NCBI GenBank assembly: GCA_964016885.1
Contig: OZ024744.1
Location: 116,191,302 to 116,255,301, forward strand
Reading direction: 5' to 3'
DNA from: Eledone cirrhosa
Lineage: Eukaryota > Mollusca > Cephalopoda > Octopoda > Eledonidae
Length of the DNA stretch: 64,000 bases
Shown: piece after piece, positions 24,901 to 38,346 of the stretch
Position numbering within the stretch: the stretch's first letter is position 1
How the letters are laid out: each line of letters starts with the position of its first letter
Position numbers and translations under genes: made by a program
The notes under the pieces: model-generated
Databases searched by the model: none
Told to the model about the DNA's origin: nothing
The model's input: the letters and a program-made list of their open reading frames with translations, nothing else

Positions 24901-26430
24901 CTCTACTGTAGTATACTGGTGTAATGTGAAATGTAGTGTTTTGTTCAAGAACACAACACACAACCCAGTCTAACACCCTTACCACTAGGCCACCACATAC
25001 CTCCACTGTAGTATACTGGAGTAATGTGAAATATAGTGCTTTGTTCAAGAACACAATACACAACCCATTCTAACGCCCTACCACTTGGCCACCACATACC
25101 TCCACTATAGTATACTGGTGTTATGTGAAATGAAGTGTCTTGTTCAAGAACACAACACACAACCCAGTCTAACACACTTACCACTAGGCCACCACATACC
25201 TCCACTGTAGTATACTGGTGTTACGTGAAATGAAGAGTTTTGTTCAAGAACACAACACACAAACCAGTCTAAGACCCTTACCACTAGGCCACCACATACC
25301 TCCACTGTAGTATACTGGTGTTACGTGAAATGAAGTGTTTTGTTCAAGAACACAAGACACAACCCAGTCTAACACCCTTACCACTAGGTCACCACATACC
25401 TCCACTGTTGTATACTGGATTAATGTGAAATGAAGTGTTTTGTTCAAGAACACAAAACACAAACCAGTCTAAGACCCTTACCACTAGGCCACCACACACC
25501 TCCACTGTAGTATACTGGAGTAATGACAAATGAAGTGTTTTGTTCAAGAACACAACACACAACACCCTTACCACTAGGCCACCACACACCTCCACTGTAG
25601 TATACTGGAGTAATGTAAATGAAGTGTCTTGTTCAAGAACACAACACACAACCCAGTCTAACACCCTTACCACTAGGCCACCACATACCTCCACTGTAGT
25701 ATACTGGAGTAATGTGAAATGAAGTGTTTTGTTCAAGAACACAAAACACAAACCAGTCTAAGACCCTTACCACTAGGCCACCACACACCTCCACTGTAGT
25801 ATACTGGAGTAACGTGAAATGAAGTGTTTTGTTCAAGAACACAACACACAACCCGGTCTAACAGCCTTACCACTAGGCCACCACATACCTCCACTGTAGT
25901 ATACTGGAGTAATGTAAAATGAAGTGTTCTGTTCAAGAACACAACACACAACCCAGTCTAACACCCTTACCACTAGGTCACCACACCCCTCCACTGTAGT
26001 ATACTGGAGTAATGTGAAATGAAGTGTTTTGTTCAAGAACACAACACACAACCCAGTCTAACACCCTTACCACTAGGCCACCACACACCTCCACTGTAGT
26101 ATACTGGAGTAATGTGAAATGAAGTGTTTTGTTCAAGAACACAACACACAACCCGGTCTAACACCCTTACCACTAGGCCACCACATACCTCCACTGTAGT
26201 ATACTGGAGTAATGACAAATGAAGTGTTTTGTTCAAGAACACAACACACAACACCCTTACCACTAGGCCACCACACACCTCCACTGTAGTATACTGGAGT
26301 AATGTAAATGAAGTGTCTTGTTCAAGAACACAACACACAACCCAGTCTAACACCCTTACCACTAGGCCACCACATACCTCCACTGTAGTATACTGGAGTA
26401 ATGTGAAATGAAGTGTTTTGTTCAAGAACA
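15920..26430 (-). repeat. 100-bp satellite, block 3, with higher-order repeats
   Basis: About 105 units. Multi-unit variants recur as higher-order repeats: an 893-bp period (the block around 21164 recurs at 22057), a 199-bp period (22942 and 23141) and a 689-bp period (25540 and 26229). Units include shortened forms such as GAACACAACACACAACACCC at ~25550 and ~26240. It ends at 26430 where an inverted Gypsy LTR begins. The recurring ~72-residue minus-strand frames are periodic by-products, since a 100-bp period shifts frame each unit. Confidence 0.9.
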
Positions 26431-26656
26431 TTTAGCAGTATTAGTTGTAGATGTTATCGAGATGCAAGTGACATAATAACAGCAGAAATTAGAGATGAAA
26501 TATACGTTTATTTTTTGTTCTAGCACAAACAATGGTGTTGTAAAGAGGCTGGTATCTGGCGTGTGATCCGTCGGCTTTCCAGTGGCTTTCTGTCTTTTCT
26601 TTCTGGCGTTCTCAACCGGCGTTGTTCTATCAAGGAGCGTGAGGCGTCTTACTACA
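26431..26656 (-). repeat. Inverted Gypsy LTR at the left edge of Gypsy-1
   Basis: Starts TTTAGCAGTATTAG and ends GAGGCGTCTTACTACA, the reverse complement of the LTR at 29780-30012. The inverted homology continues into the PPT-side untranslated region as far as 26745 (CGAACAATGCAACAA), then stops abruptly at the pol sequence. Confidence 0.9.
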
Positions 26657-26746
26657 GTACCTCGAGCCAGATTTTCAAATTATCGAAAATCGATGTCATT
26701 ACTCACATGTGGAGTAAGATGGCGAACAATGCAACAATGGGGAGCA

Positions 26747-28603
26747 ACTGTTGTTGGCAAGGCAGCAGGAGTTCCAACGGTTAGCCCGACATTTTTTCTT
26801 GCTAACACCGGTGATCCTTTCCCTGCGCTGTTGAACTCGTTCCCGCAACTGACTCGGGGAAATTTTCGATTTGATGAACCAACTCATACCACGGAGCACT
26901 TCATATCTACAACTGGTGCTCCCGCTTTTTCTCGTCCTCGTCGCTTGCCTCCGGACAAACTCAAAGCAGCACGATCAGAGTTTGATCATATGCTGCAAAT
27001 GGGGATTATTCGTCCGTCCACGAGCCCGTGGGCGTCCCCATTACACATGGTACCGAAAGCGAATGGCGATTGGAGACCTACTGGAGATTATCGACGCCTG
27101 AATTCGATAACGGTACCGGACCGTTATCCTATCCCTCATCTGCAAGACTTTGCGTCTTCGTTGCAGGGAAGCAAGATATTCTCCAAACTGGATTTAATTG
27201 GTGCGTACCATCAAATTCCTGTCCATAAAAATGACATTCCAAAAACGGCTATAGTTACACCATTTGAGTCTTTCGAGTTTTTGACTATGCCGTTCGGATT
27301 AAGGAATGCCGCTAGTACTTTTCAGCGGTTTATGGATGAGGTTACTCGCGGCCTCGATTTCGTCTATACCTATATTGACGATCTGCTCATTGCTAGTTCT
27401 TCTCCAGAGCAGCATACGTACCATTTGAATCTTGTTTTCCGCCGATTGAAGGCGTATAACGTGCAGCTTAATGCACCCAAATGTGTTTTTGGTGCTGAGT
27501 CGCTGACTTTCTTGGGTCACGTCATCGATGCTGACGGTATTCGACACCGGCCTGAGCGAGTTAAGGTCATAGAGGATTTGCCTCCACCGACCTCACTACG
27601 TCAGTTACGCCAGTTCTTAGGTCTGGTTAATTTTTATAGGCGTTTCGTGCCAAATTGTGCAAAATTGCTTTTCTCCCTGACAGAAATTTTGAAAAATTGT
27701 CGGAGGAAGAACAAAGATATTTCTTTGACAGACACTCAACTTGCTGATTTTCAGCACGCCAAAACTGTTTTGGCTAATGCTTCGTTACTGACTCACCCGG
27801 TACCCCGTGCAAAGCTAATGCTTTGTGTTGATGCATCGGATATCGCTGTGGGCGCAGTACTACAGCAAAACATCAATGGTTACCAGCAACCGCTGGAGTT
27901 TTTTTCCAAAAAGCTAAATCCTGCTGAGACGCGCTACAGCACCTTTGGAAGAGAGCTTTTAGCCATCTATTTGGCCATGAAACATTTTTCACATATGCTA
28001 GAGGGTAGACAATTTACTATCCTCACTGACCATAAACCATTGACTTTTGCTTTGAGAGCGAAGGCTGATAAATACTCGCCCAGAGAGACGAGACACCTTG
28101 ATTTCATCTCGCAATATACGAGTGATATCCAGCACATTCCGGGTTCACTAAATACAGCGGCCGATGCTTTGTCCCGCTTACCCGTGACAGCGATCTCGTC
28201 ATCCTCTGACATAGATCTGACTCGTTTGGCTGCGGTTCAGCCTCCCCTTGAGTCATTGGATGTCACATCGCCCGAGTTTGCGAATTGCGAGATGAAATAC
28301 TTGCCTCTGTCAACTGCAGTTGGACAAATTTTCTGCAACGTCTCTTTGGGCGTGCCTAGGCCCTTCGTTCCACAGAATCATCGTCGGACCGTGTTTCTGG
28401 GATTACATTGTATCTCGCATCCAGGATCTTCTGCCACAGCAAAGCTCATATCAGCTAGATTTTTCTGGCCAAATATGAGGCGTGAAATTGCTGCTTGGTG
28501 CCGTTCCTGTGTCGCTTGCCAGAGATCAAAGGTCCATCGACACGTCAAGGCTCCCCTGGGTACCTTTGCTAACCCAGATGCGCATTTTTCACATTCATAT
28601 TGA
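26747..28603 (+). pseudogene. pol: Gypsy pol: reverse transcriptase, RNase H and integrase N-terminus (5'-truncated)
   Basis: Open frame of about 618 codons after the inversion breakpoint; the earlier part of this frame, from 26582, lies in the inverted LTR and is not genuine. In order: pre-RT linker ([13 protein letters not shown]), RT palm/fingers ([33 protein letters not shown]), the catalytic YIDD at 27371-27382, RNase H ([15 protein letters not shown] with its Asp at 27830, then [11 protein letters not shown]) and the integrase HHCC finger (HCISHPGS, then [11 protein letters not shown]). Motif spelling fits the CsRn1/Kabuki branch of Ty3/Gypsy. The frame ends at 28603 because of a net +1 (or -2) shift near 28575-28600, just before the first integrase Asp. 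The protease and gag are absent, so this copy is defective although its RT motifs look intact. Confidence 0.92.
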
Positions 28604-29543
28604 CATAGTGGGACCTTGGCCTGTCAGCGATGGTTTTTCTTATCTACTTACCGTCATTGACCGTTTTTCGAGATGGCCTGAGGCCATCCCCTTGAAAAAC
28701 ATCACCGCGGAGACAACAGCACGTGCTCTTGTGTCTAGATGGATCTCTCGTTATGGAGTTCCATCCACAATAACTACCGACCGTGGACGACAGTTCGAGT
28801 CGAGCCTTTTCCTCGAACTGTCAAATTTAATTTGTGCTAAACGCATTAGAACTACGGCATACCATCCCGCTTCGAATGGTATGGTGGAGCGTTTTCACCG
28901 CCAACTGAAGGCCTCCTTAATGGCCTCAATGGACTCGGCGCATTGGAGCGAGTACCTCCCTATTGTGCTACTAGGGATTCGGTCAACGGTGAAGGTCGAC
29001 TTTGGATTTTCACCGGCCGAAGTACTGTACGGTGCCCCTCTGACGTTGCCCGGGCAAATGCTTGCCCCTATCGATCTTGATGCCCAAGATCACGCTTCCC
29101 ACATGTCCCGTTTGTGCTCCTATTTCCAGGATTTGCCGCCAATGGACACTAGGAAACAAACTGTCAAGACTGCTGTCCCGAGGGATATTGCCTCGTGGAC
29201 GCATGTCTTTGTAAGGAATGATACGGTGAAGCCCCCGCTCACACAGCCTTACACTGGACCTTACCGTGTCTTAGCGCGCTCGGCTAAGCATTTCACATTA
29301 GATATTAAAGGGTCCAGGGAGACAGTTACAATAAACAGGCTTAAGCAGGCGCACCTTGACACGGACGCTGTGGTTCCTGATCCACGAACCCCTTCGTATT
29401 TGCCTGTTGAGCGAACGACTGTTCCTGAACCACCATCATCGCCTGTCCCTACACCACCACCATCGCCACGTTACAAGACCAGGACCCGTTCAGGTCGTAG
29501 GGTCCACTGGCCCAAAAAATTTTGCAGCACCGTCTATATTTAG
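28574..29543 (+). pseudogene. pol: Gypsy pol: integrase catalytic core and C-terminal domain
   Basis: Continuation of pol in a shifted frame. It carries the DDE triad: Asp at 28602-28604 (IDIVGPWP), Asp at 28779-28781 ([10 protein letters not shown]) and Glu at 28887-28889 ([13 protein letters not shown]). A C-terminal [12 protein letters not shown] beta domain and a proline-rich tail ([12 protein letters not shown]) follow, ending at 29543. Integrase inserts the cDNA, giving the 4-bp duplications seen around A1, the solo LTR and B. The frame open upstream of ~28590 is a shadow of the RT/HHCC frame. Only the frame break separates it from the preceding entry. Confidence 0.9.
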
Positions 29544-29779
29544 ACTATGTTAGCTGCACCTTTTTTTTGCCTCTGTGTTTCTGCTTTTTCTTTGCCTTGT
29601 TTTTTTTTTATGCATGCATGTCGTTTTTTTTTCTTCTCTAAACATTTTTCAAATCCTTATTCTGGATTCAATTTTTGGTAGAGCGGATAGCTCCCCCTTG
29701 TTGCATTGTTCGCCATCTTACTCCACATGTGAGTAATGACATCGATTTTCGATAATTTGAAAATCTGGCACGAGTTACT
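29544..29779 (+). other. 3' untranslated region of Gypsy-1
   Basis: T-rich sequence followed by a block CGCCATCTTACTCCA...AAAATCTGGC that runs up to the LTR. The same block precedes the 3' LTR of element B (CGCCATCTTACTCCA, AAAATCTGGCGGGGGATAC), linking the two. In B the purine-rich end is a clear PPT; here it has drifted to AAAATCTGGCACGAGTTAC. Confidence 0.75.
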
Positions 29780-30012
29780 GTAGTAAGACGCCTCACGGCC
29801 CTTGATAGAACAACGCCGGTTGAGAACTCCAGAAAGAAAAGACAGACAGCCACTGGAAAGCCGACTGATCACACGCTAGAAACCAGCCTCTGTAGAACAC
29901 CATTGTTTGTGCTACATCAAAAAAATAAACGTATATTTCATCTCTAATTTCTGCTGTTGAAATAATTATTATGTCACTCGTATCTCGATAACATCTATAA
30001 CTAATACTGCTA
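29780..30012 (+). repeat. 3' LTR of Gypsy-1
   Basis: 233 bp, TGTAGTAAGACG...AATACTGCTA, with a polyadenylation signal AATAAA at 29924-29929. It differs from the LTR at 61773 by only a handful of substitutions. The satellite starts immediately after it (CATATATACATG). Confidence 0.9.
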
Positions 30013-30135
30013 CATATATACATGTACGTATGGATTCACCGAAAATTTATTATAATGCTCGGTGTGTTTGTAAACAAACATCCCGTATTAAGCCGTATTG
30101 TCTAGCAACCATCGCTGCTCGTTTGTTTAACACTG

Positions 30136-30190
30136 ACAAAGAACGCTGTACTAGTTTCAAGCTTATTAGCTATCGTCAGCAACGTATAGC
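30136..30190 (-). ncRNA. Hammerhead-like ribozyme, first satellite unit
   Basis: Minus-strand fold of the first unit: CUGACGA core (complement 30173-30179) with position 7 = C, allowed by the CUGANGA consensus. Stem II is AGCU/AGCU closed by AAUA; GAAA follows; a palindromic ACUAGU forms stem III, best as a dimer; 6-bp stem I (ACGUUG with CAGCGU). The base pair next to the core (10.1-11.1), usually G-C, is U-U here, which may lower activity. Given as one example of the array. Confidence 0.65.
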
Positions 30191-33100
30191 TTCCTGCCAG
30201 ATTGTGGTACGTATATACTTACCTTATGCATATTAACGGGTGAGTAGCCCAATTTGCATATCGAGCGGGTTAATCGGCTGGATGCACCTAAAACGATAAA
30301 CGGAAAAAAATGAAACGAAATTTCATTTCCCACTCTTAGAACGACTGTTACTTAAATATAAGTATGTACACATACATACACATATGTATACAGACGTACA
30401 GTAGTGTGTATATATATATACATGCATACATATATACATGTACGTATGGATTCACCGAACATTTATTATAATGCTCGGTGTGTTTATAAACAAACATCCC
30501 GTATTAAGCCGTAGTGTCTAGCTACCATCGCTGCTCGTTTGTTTAACACTGACAAAGGAACGCTGTACTAGTTTCAAGCTTATTAGCTATAATCAGCAAC
30601 GTTTACCTTTCTGCTAGATTGTTGAACGTATATACTTACCTTATGCATATTAACAGCTGAGTAACCCAATTTGCATATCGAGTGGGTTAATCGGCCGGGT
30701 GCACCTAAAACGTTAAACGGAAAAAAATGAAAGGAAATTTCATTTCCCTCTCTTAGTACGGCTGTTACTTAAATATAAGTATGTACACGTACATACACAT
30801 ATGTATACAGACGTACAGTAGTATGTATATATATATATACATACATGCACACATATATACATGTACGTATGGATTCATCGAACATTTATTATAATGCTCG
30901 GTGTCTTTGTAAACAAACATGCCGTATTAAGCCGTAGTGTCTAGCAACGATCGCTGCTCGTTTTTTTAACACTGACAAAGGAACGCTGTACTAGTTTCAA
31001 GCTTATTAGCTATCGTCAGCAACGTATACCTTCCTGCCAGATTGTTGACCGTATATACTTACCATATGCATATTAACGGCTGAGCAGCCCAATTTGCATA
31101 TCGAGTGGGTTAATCGGCCGGGTGCACCGAAAACGATAAACAGAAAAAAATGCAACGAAATTTCATTTCCCACTCTTAGAACGGCTGTTACTTAAATATA
31201 AGTATGTACACGTACATAGACTTATGTTTTCAGACGTACAGTATTATGTATATATATATATACATACATGCACACATATATACATGTACGTATGGATTCA
31301 CCGAACATTTATTATAATGCTCGGTGTCTTTGTAAACAAACATCCCGTATTAAGCCGTATTGTCTAGCAACCATCGTTGCTCGTTTGTTCAACACTGACA
31401 AAGGAACGCTGTACTAGTTTCAAGCTTATTAGCTATCGTCAGCAACGTATACCTTCCTGGCAGATTGTTGAACGTATATACTTAACTTAATGCATATTAA
31501 TGGCTGAGTAGCCCAACTTGCATATCGAGTGGGTTAATCGGCCGGGTGCACCTAAAGCGATAAAGGAAAAAAAAAATGAAACGAAATTTCATTTCCCACT
31601 CGTAGTACGGCTGTTACTTAAATATAAGTATGTACACGTACATACACATATGTACACAGACGTACAGTATTATGTATATATATATACATACATGCACACA
31701 TATATACATGTACGTATGGATTCACCGAACATTTATTATAATGCTCGGTGTGTTTGTGAACAAACATCCGGTATCAAGCCGTAGTGTCTAGCAACCATCG
31801 TTGCTCGTTTGTTCAACACTGACAAAGGAACGCTGTACTAGTTTCAAGCTTATTAGCTATTGTCAGCAACGTATACCTTCCTGCCAGATTGTGGAACGTA
31901 TATACTTACCTTATGCATATTAACAGGTGAGTATCCCAATTTGCATATCGAGTGGGTTAATCGGCCGGGTGCACCGAAAACGATAAACGAAAAAATGAAA
32001 CGAAATTTCATTTCCCACTCTTAGTACGGCTGTTACTCAAATATAAGTATGTACACGTACATACACATATGTATACAGACGTACAGTAAGGTGTATATAT
32101 ATATACATAAATGCACACATATATACATGTACGTATGGATTCACCGAATATTTATTATAATGCTCGGTGTGTTTGTGAACAAACATCCGGTATTAAGCCG
32201 TAGTGTCTAGCAACCATCGTTGCTCGTTTGTTCAACACTGACAAAGGAACGCTGTATTAGTTTCAAGCTTATTAGCTATCGTCAGCAACGTATACCTTCC
32301 TGCCAGATTGTTGAACGTATATACTTACCTTATGCATATTAACGGCTGAGTGGCCCAATTTGCATATCGAGTGGGTTAATCGACCGGGTGCACCTAAATC
32401 GATAAACGGAAAAAAATGAAACGAAATTTCATTTCCCTCTCTTAGTACGGCTGTTACTTAAATATAAGTATGTACACGTACATACACATATGTATACAGA
32501 CGTACAGTAGTATGTATATATATACACATACATACACACATATATACATGTACGTACGGATTCACCGAACATTTATTATAATGCTCGGTGTGTTTGTAAA
32601 CTAACATCCCGTATTAAGCCGTAGTGTCTAGCAACCATCGTTGCTCGTTTGTTCAACACTGACAAAGGAACGCTGTACTAGTTTCAAGCTTATTAGCTAT
32701 CGTCAGCATCGTATACCTTCCTGCAAAATTGTTGAACGTATATACTTACCTTATGCATATTAACGGGTGAGTAGCCCAATTTGCATATCGAGTGGGTTAA
32801 TCGGCCGGATGCACCTAAAACGATAAACGGAAAAAAATGAAACGAAATTTCATTTCCCACTCTTAGAACGGCTGTTACTTAAATATAAGTATGTACACGT
32901 ACATACACTTATGTTTTCAGACGTACAGTATTATGTATATATATATATATACATGCACACATATATACATGTACGTATGGATTCACCGAACATTTATTAT
33001 AATGGTCGGTGTGTTTGTGAACAAACATCCGGTATCAAGCCGTAGTGTCTAGCAACCATCGTTGCTCGTTTGTTCAACACTGACAAAGGAATGCTGTACT

Positions 33101-36100
33101 AGTTTCAAGCATATTAGCTATCGTCCGGATGCACCTACATCGATAAACGGAAAAAAATGAAACGAAATTTCATTTTCCACTCTTAGTACGGCTGTTACTT
33201 AAATATAAGTATGTACACGTACATACACATATGTATACAGACGTACAGTAGTGTGTGTATATATATACATACATGCACACATATATACATGTACGTATGG
33301 ATTCACCGAACATTTATTATAATGCTCGGTGTGGTTTGTAAACAAACATCCCGTATTAAGCCGTATTGTCTAGCAACCATCGTTGCTCGTTTGTTCAACA
33401 CTGCCAAAAAAACGCTGTACTAGTTTCAAGCTTATTAGCTATCGTCAGCAACGTATACCTTCCTGCCAGATTGTGGAACGTATATACTTAACTTAATGCA
33501 TATTAATGGCTGAGTAGCCCAATTTGCATATCGAGTGGGTTAATCGGCCGGGTGCACCTAAAGCGATAAACGAAAAAAAAAAAGAAAAGAAATTTCATTT
33601 CCCACTCTTAGTACGGCTGTTACTTAAATATAAGTATGTACACGTACATACACATATGTACACAGACGTACAGTATTATGTATATATATATACATACATG
33701 CACACATATATACATGTACGTATGGATTCACCGAACATTTATTATAATGCTCGGTGTGTTTGTGAACAAACATCCAGTATCAAGCCGTAGTGTCTAGCAA
33801 CCATCGTTGCTCGTTTGTTCAACACTGACAAAGGAACGCTGTACTAGTTTTAAGCATATTAGCTATCATCAGCAACGTATACCTTCCTGCCAGATTGTTG
33901 AACGTATATACTTACCTTATGCATATTAACGGCTGAGTGGCCCAATTTGCATATCGAGTGGGTTAATCGGCCGGGTGCACCGAAAACGATAAATGGAAAA
34001 AAATGAAACGAAATTTCATTTCCCACTCTTAGTACGGCTGTTACTTAAATATAAGTATGTACACGTACATACACATATGTATACAGACGTACAGTAGCAT
34101 GTATATATATACACATACATACACACATATATACATGTACGTACGGATTCACCGAACATTTATTATAATGCTCGGTGTGTTTGTAAACTAACATCCCGTA
34201 TTAAGCCGTAGTGTCTAGCAACCATCGTTGCTCGTTTGTTCAACACTGACAAAGGAATGCTGTACTAGTTTCAAGCTTATTAGCTATCGTCAGCATCGTA
34301 TACCTTCCTGCAAAATTGTTGAATGTATATACTTACCTTATGCATATTAACGGGTGAGTAGCCCAATTTGCATATCGAGTGGGTTAATCGGCCGGATGCA
34401 CCTAAAACGATAAACGGAAAAAAATGAAACGAAATTTCATTTCCCACTCTTAGAACGGCTGTTACTTAAATATAAGTATGTACACGTACATACACTTATG
34501 TTTTCAGACGTACAGTAGTGTGTATATATATATACATACATGCCCACATATATACATGTACGTATGGATTCACCGAACATTTATTATAATGCTCGGTGTG
34601 TTTGTGAACAAACATCCGGTATTAATCCGTAGTGTCTAGCCACCATCGTTGCTCGTTTGTTCAACACTGACAAAGGAACGCTGTACTAGTTTCAAGCTTA
34701 TTAGCTATCGTCAGCAACGTATATCTTCCTGCCAGATTGTTGAACGTATATACTTACCTTATGCATATTAACGGGTGAGTAGCCCAATTTGCATAACGAG
34801 TGGGTTAATCGGCCGGGTGCACCTAAAGCGATAAACGAAAAAAAATGAAACGAAATTTCATTTCCCACTCTTAGTACGGCTGTTACTTAAATATAAGTAT
34901 GTACACGTACATACACATATGTACACAGACGTACAGTATTATGTATATATATATACATACATGCACACATATATACATGTACGTATGGATTCACCGAACA
35001 TTTATTATAATGCTCGGTGTGTTTGTAAAGAAACATCCCGTATGAAGCCGTAGTGTCTAGCAACCATCGTTGCTCATTTGTTCAACACTGACAAAGAAAC
35101 ACTGTACTAGTTTCAAGCTTATTAGCTATCGTCAGCAACTTATACCTTCCGGCCAGATTGTTGAACGTATACACTTACATTATGCATATTAACGGGTGAG
35201 TAGCCCAATTTGATATCAAGTGGGTTAATCGGCCGGGTGCACCTAAAGCAATAAACGAATAAAAAATGAAACGAAATTTCATTACGCACTCTTAGTACGG
35301 CTGTTACTTAAAAATAAGTATGTACACGTACATACACATATGTATACAGTCGTACAGTAGTGTGTATATATATATACATACATGCACACATATATACATG
35401 TACGTATAGATTCACCGAACATTTATTATAATGGTCGGTGTGTTTGTAAACAAACATGCCGTATTAAGCCTTAGTGTCTAGCAACCATCGCTGCTCGTTT
35501 GTTTAACACTGACAAAGAACGATGTACTGGTTTTCAGCTTATTAGCTATCGTCAGCAACGTATACCTTCCTGCCAGATTGTGGAACGTATATACTTACCT
35601 TATGCATATTAACGGGTGAGTAGCCCAATTTGCATATCGAGTGGGTTAATCGGATGGGTGCACCGAAAACGACAAACGAAAAAAATGAAACGAAATTTCA
35701 TTTCCTACTCTTAGTACGGCTGTTACTTAAATATAAGTATGTACACGTACATACACATATGTAAACAGACGTACAGTAGTGTGTGTATATATATACATAC
35801 ATGCACACATATATACATGTGCGTATGGATTCACAGAACATTTATTATAATGCTCGGTGTGTTTGTAAACAAACATCCCGTATTAAGCTGTATTCTCAAG
35901 CAACCATCGTTGCTCGTTTGTTCAACACTGACAAAGGAACGCTGTACTAGTTTCAAGCTTATTAGCTATCGTCAGCAATGTATACCTTCCTGCCAGATTG
36001 TTGAACGTATATACTTACCTTATGCATATTAACGGCTGGGTAGCCCAATTTGCATATCGAGTGGGTTAATCGGCCGGGTGCACCTAAGACGATAAACGGA

Positions 36101-38346
36101 AAAAAAATGAAACGAAATTTCATTTCCCACTCTTAGTACGGCTGTTACTTAAAAATAAGTATGTACACGTACATACACATATGTATACAGACGTACAGTA
36201 GTGTGTTTATATTTATATACATACGTGCACACGTATATACATACATGTATGGTTTCAACGAACATTTATTATAATGCTCGGTGTGTTTGTAAACAAACAT
36301 GCCGTATTAAGCCGTAGTGTCTAGCAACCATCGCTGCTCGTTTGTTTAACACTGACAAAGAACGCTGGACTAGTTTCAAGCTTATTAGCTATCGTCAGCA
36401 ACGTATACCTTCCTGCCAGATTGTGGAAGGTATATACTTACCTTATGCATATTAACGGGTGAGTAGCCCAATTTGCATATCGAGTGGGTTAATCGGCCGG
36501 GTGCACCGAAAACGATAAACGGAAAAAATGAAACGAAATTTCATTTCCCACTCTTAGTACGGCTGTTACTTAAATATAAGTATGTACACCTACATACACA
36601 TATGTATACAGACGTACAGTAGTATGTATATATATATATATACATACATACACACATATATACATGTACGTATGGATTCACCGAACATTTATTATAATGC
36701 TCGGTGTGTTTGTGAACAAACATCCCGTATTAAGACGTAGTGTCTAGCAACCATCGTTGCTCGTTTGTTCAACACTGACAAAGGAACGCTGTATTAGTTT
36801 CAAGCTTATTAGCTATCGTCAGCAACGTATACCTTCCTGCCAGATTGTTGAACGTATATACTTACCTTATGCATATTAACGGCTGAGTAGCCCAATTTGC
36901 ATATCGAGTGGGTTAATCGGCCGGGTGCACCGAAAACGATAAACGGAAAGAAATGAAACGAAATTTCATTTCCCTCTCTTAGTACGGCTGTTACTTAAAT
37001 ATAAGTATGTACACCTGCATACACATATGTATACAGACGTACAGATGTATGTATATATATATATATACATACAAACACACATATATACATGTACGTACGG
37101 ATTCACCGAACATTTATTATAATGCTCGGTGTGTTTGTAAACAAACATCCCGTATTAAGCCGTAGTGTCTAGCAACCATCGTTGCTCGCTTGTTCAACAC
37201 TGACAAAGGAACGCTGTACTAGTTTCAAGCTTATTAGCTATCGTCAGCATCGTATACCTTCCTGCAAAATTGTTGAACGTATATACTTACCTTATGCATA
37301 TTAACGGGTGAGTAGGCCAATTTGCATATCGAGTGGGTTAATCGGCCGGATGCACCTAAAACGATAAACGAAAAAAAATGAAACGAAATTTCATTTCCCA
37401 CTCTTAGAACGGCTGTTACTTAAATATAAGTATGTACACGTACATACATTTATGATTTCAGACATACAGTATTATGTATATATATATATACATACATGCA
37501 CACATATATACATGTACGTATGGATTCACAGAATATTTATTATAATTGTCGGTGTGTTTGTAAACAAACATCCCGTATTAAGCCGTAGTGTCTAGCAACC
37601 ATCGTTGCTCGTTTGTTCAACACTGACAAAGGAACGCTGTACTAGTTTCAAGCTTATTAGCTATTGTCAGCAACGTATACCTTCCTGCCAGATTGTGGAA
37701 CGTAATTAATTACCTTATGCATATTAACGGGTGAGTAGCCCAATTTGCATATCGAGTGGGTTAATCGGCTGGATGCACCTAAATCGATATACGGAAAAAA
37801 ATGAAACGAAATTTCATTTCCCACTCTTAGTACGGCTGTTACTGAAATATAAGTATGTACACGTACATACACATATGTACACAGACGTATAGTAGTGTGT
37901 ATATATATATACATACATACATGCACACATATATACATGTACGTATGGATTCACCGAACATTTATTATAATGCTCGGTGTGTTTGTGAACAAACATCCGG
38001 TATTAAGCCGTAGTGTCTAGCAACCATCGTTGCTCGTTTGTTCAACACTGAAAAAGGAACGCTGTACTAGTTTCAAGCATATTAGCTATCGTCAGCAACG
38101 TATACCTTCCTGCCAGATTGTTGAACGTATATACTTACCTTATGCATATTAACGGCTGAGTAGCCCAATTTGCATATCGAGTGGGTTAAACGGCCGGGTG
38201 CACCTAAAACGATAAACGGAGAAAAATGAAACGAAATTTCATTTCCCACTCTTAGTACGGCTGTTACTGAAATATAAGTATGTACACGTACATACACATA
38301 TGTATACAGACGTACAATAGTATGTATACATATATACATACATTCA

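Larger units (their letters stand above)
26431..30012 (+). mobile_element. Rearranged Ty3/Gypsy (CsRn1-like) element, Gypsy-1
   Basis: Contains, left to right: an LTR in inverted orientation (26431-26656), ~90 bp of 3' untranslated sequence also inverted (26657-26745), a 5'-truncated pol in + orientation (26747-29543), 3' untranslated sequence (29544-29779) and a + oriented 3' LTR (29780-30012). The 5' LTR, PBS, gag and protease are missing. The left 315 bp is therefore the inverted complement of the right end. It lies exactly between the 100-bp and ~420-bp satellites and has no clear target duplication (flanks AACA and CATA). Confidence 0.88.

Noticed and set aside
6787..26411. Dozens of ~72-residue minus-strand frames (MCVVFLNKTLHFTLLQYTTV...) that look like a gene family
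   Set aside because: They overlap each other every 100 bp and arise because the satellite unit lacks stops in this phase. A 100-bp period changes frame at each unit, and no start, splice or domain evidence supports coding.
1..26430. Regular repeats resembling a CRISPR array
   Set aside because: Units are contiguous, with no unique spacers, and the context is a metazoan repeat region.
26582..26746. N-terminal 55 residues of the pol frame ([14 protein letters not shown]...)
   Set aside because: They lie in the inverted LTR and UTR and are an artefact of the rearrangement.
29668..29872. Minus-strand frames at the right end of Gypsy-1 (MAVCLFFLEFSTG...)
   Set aside because: Mirror image of the artefact at 26582 caused by the inverted LTR; not coding.
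26431..30012. Endogenous retrovirus with envelope
   Set aside because: No frame after integrase resembles an envelope; pol is followed directly by the 3' untranslated region and LTR.
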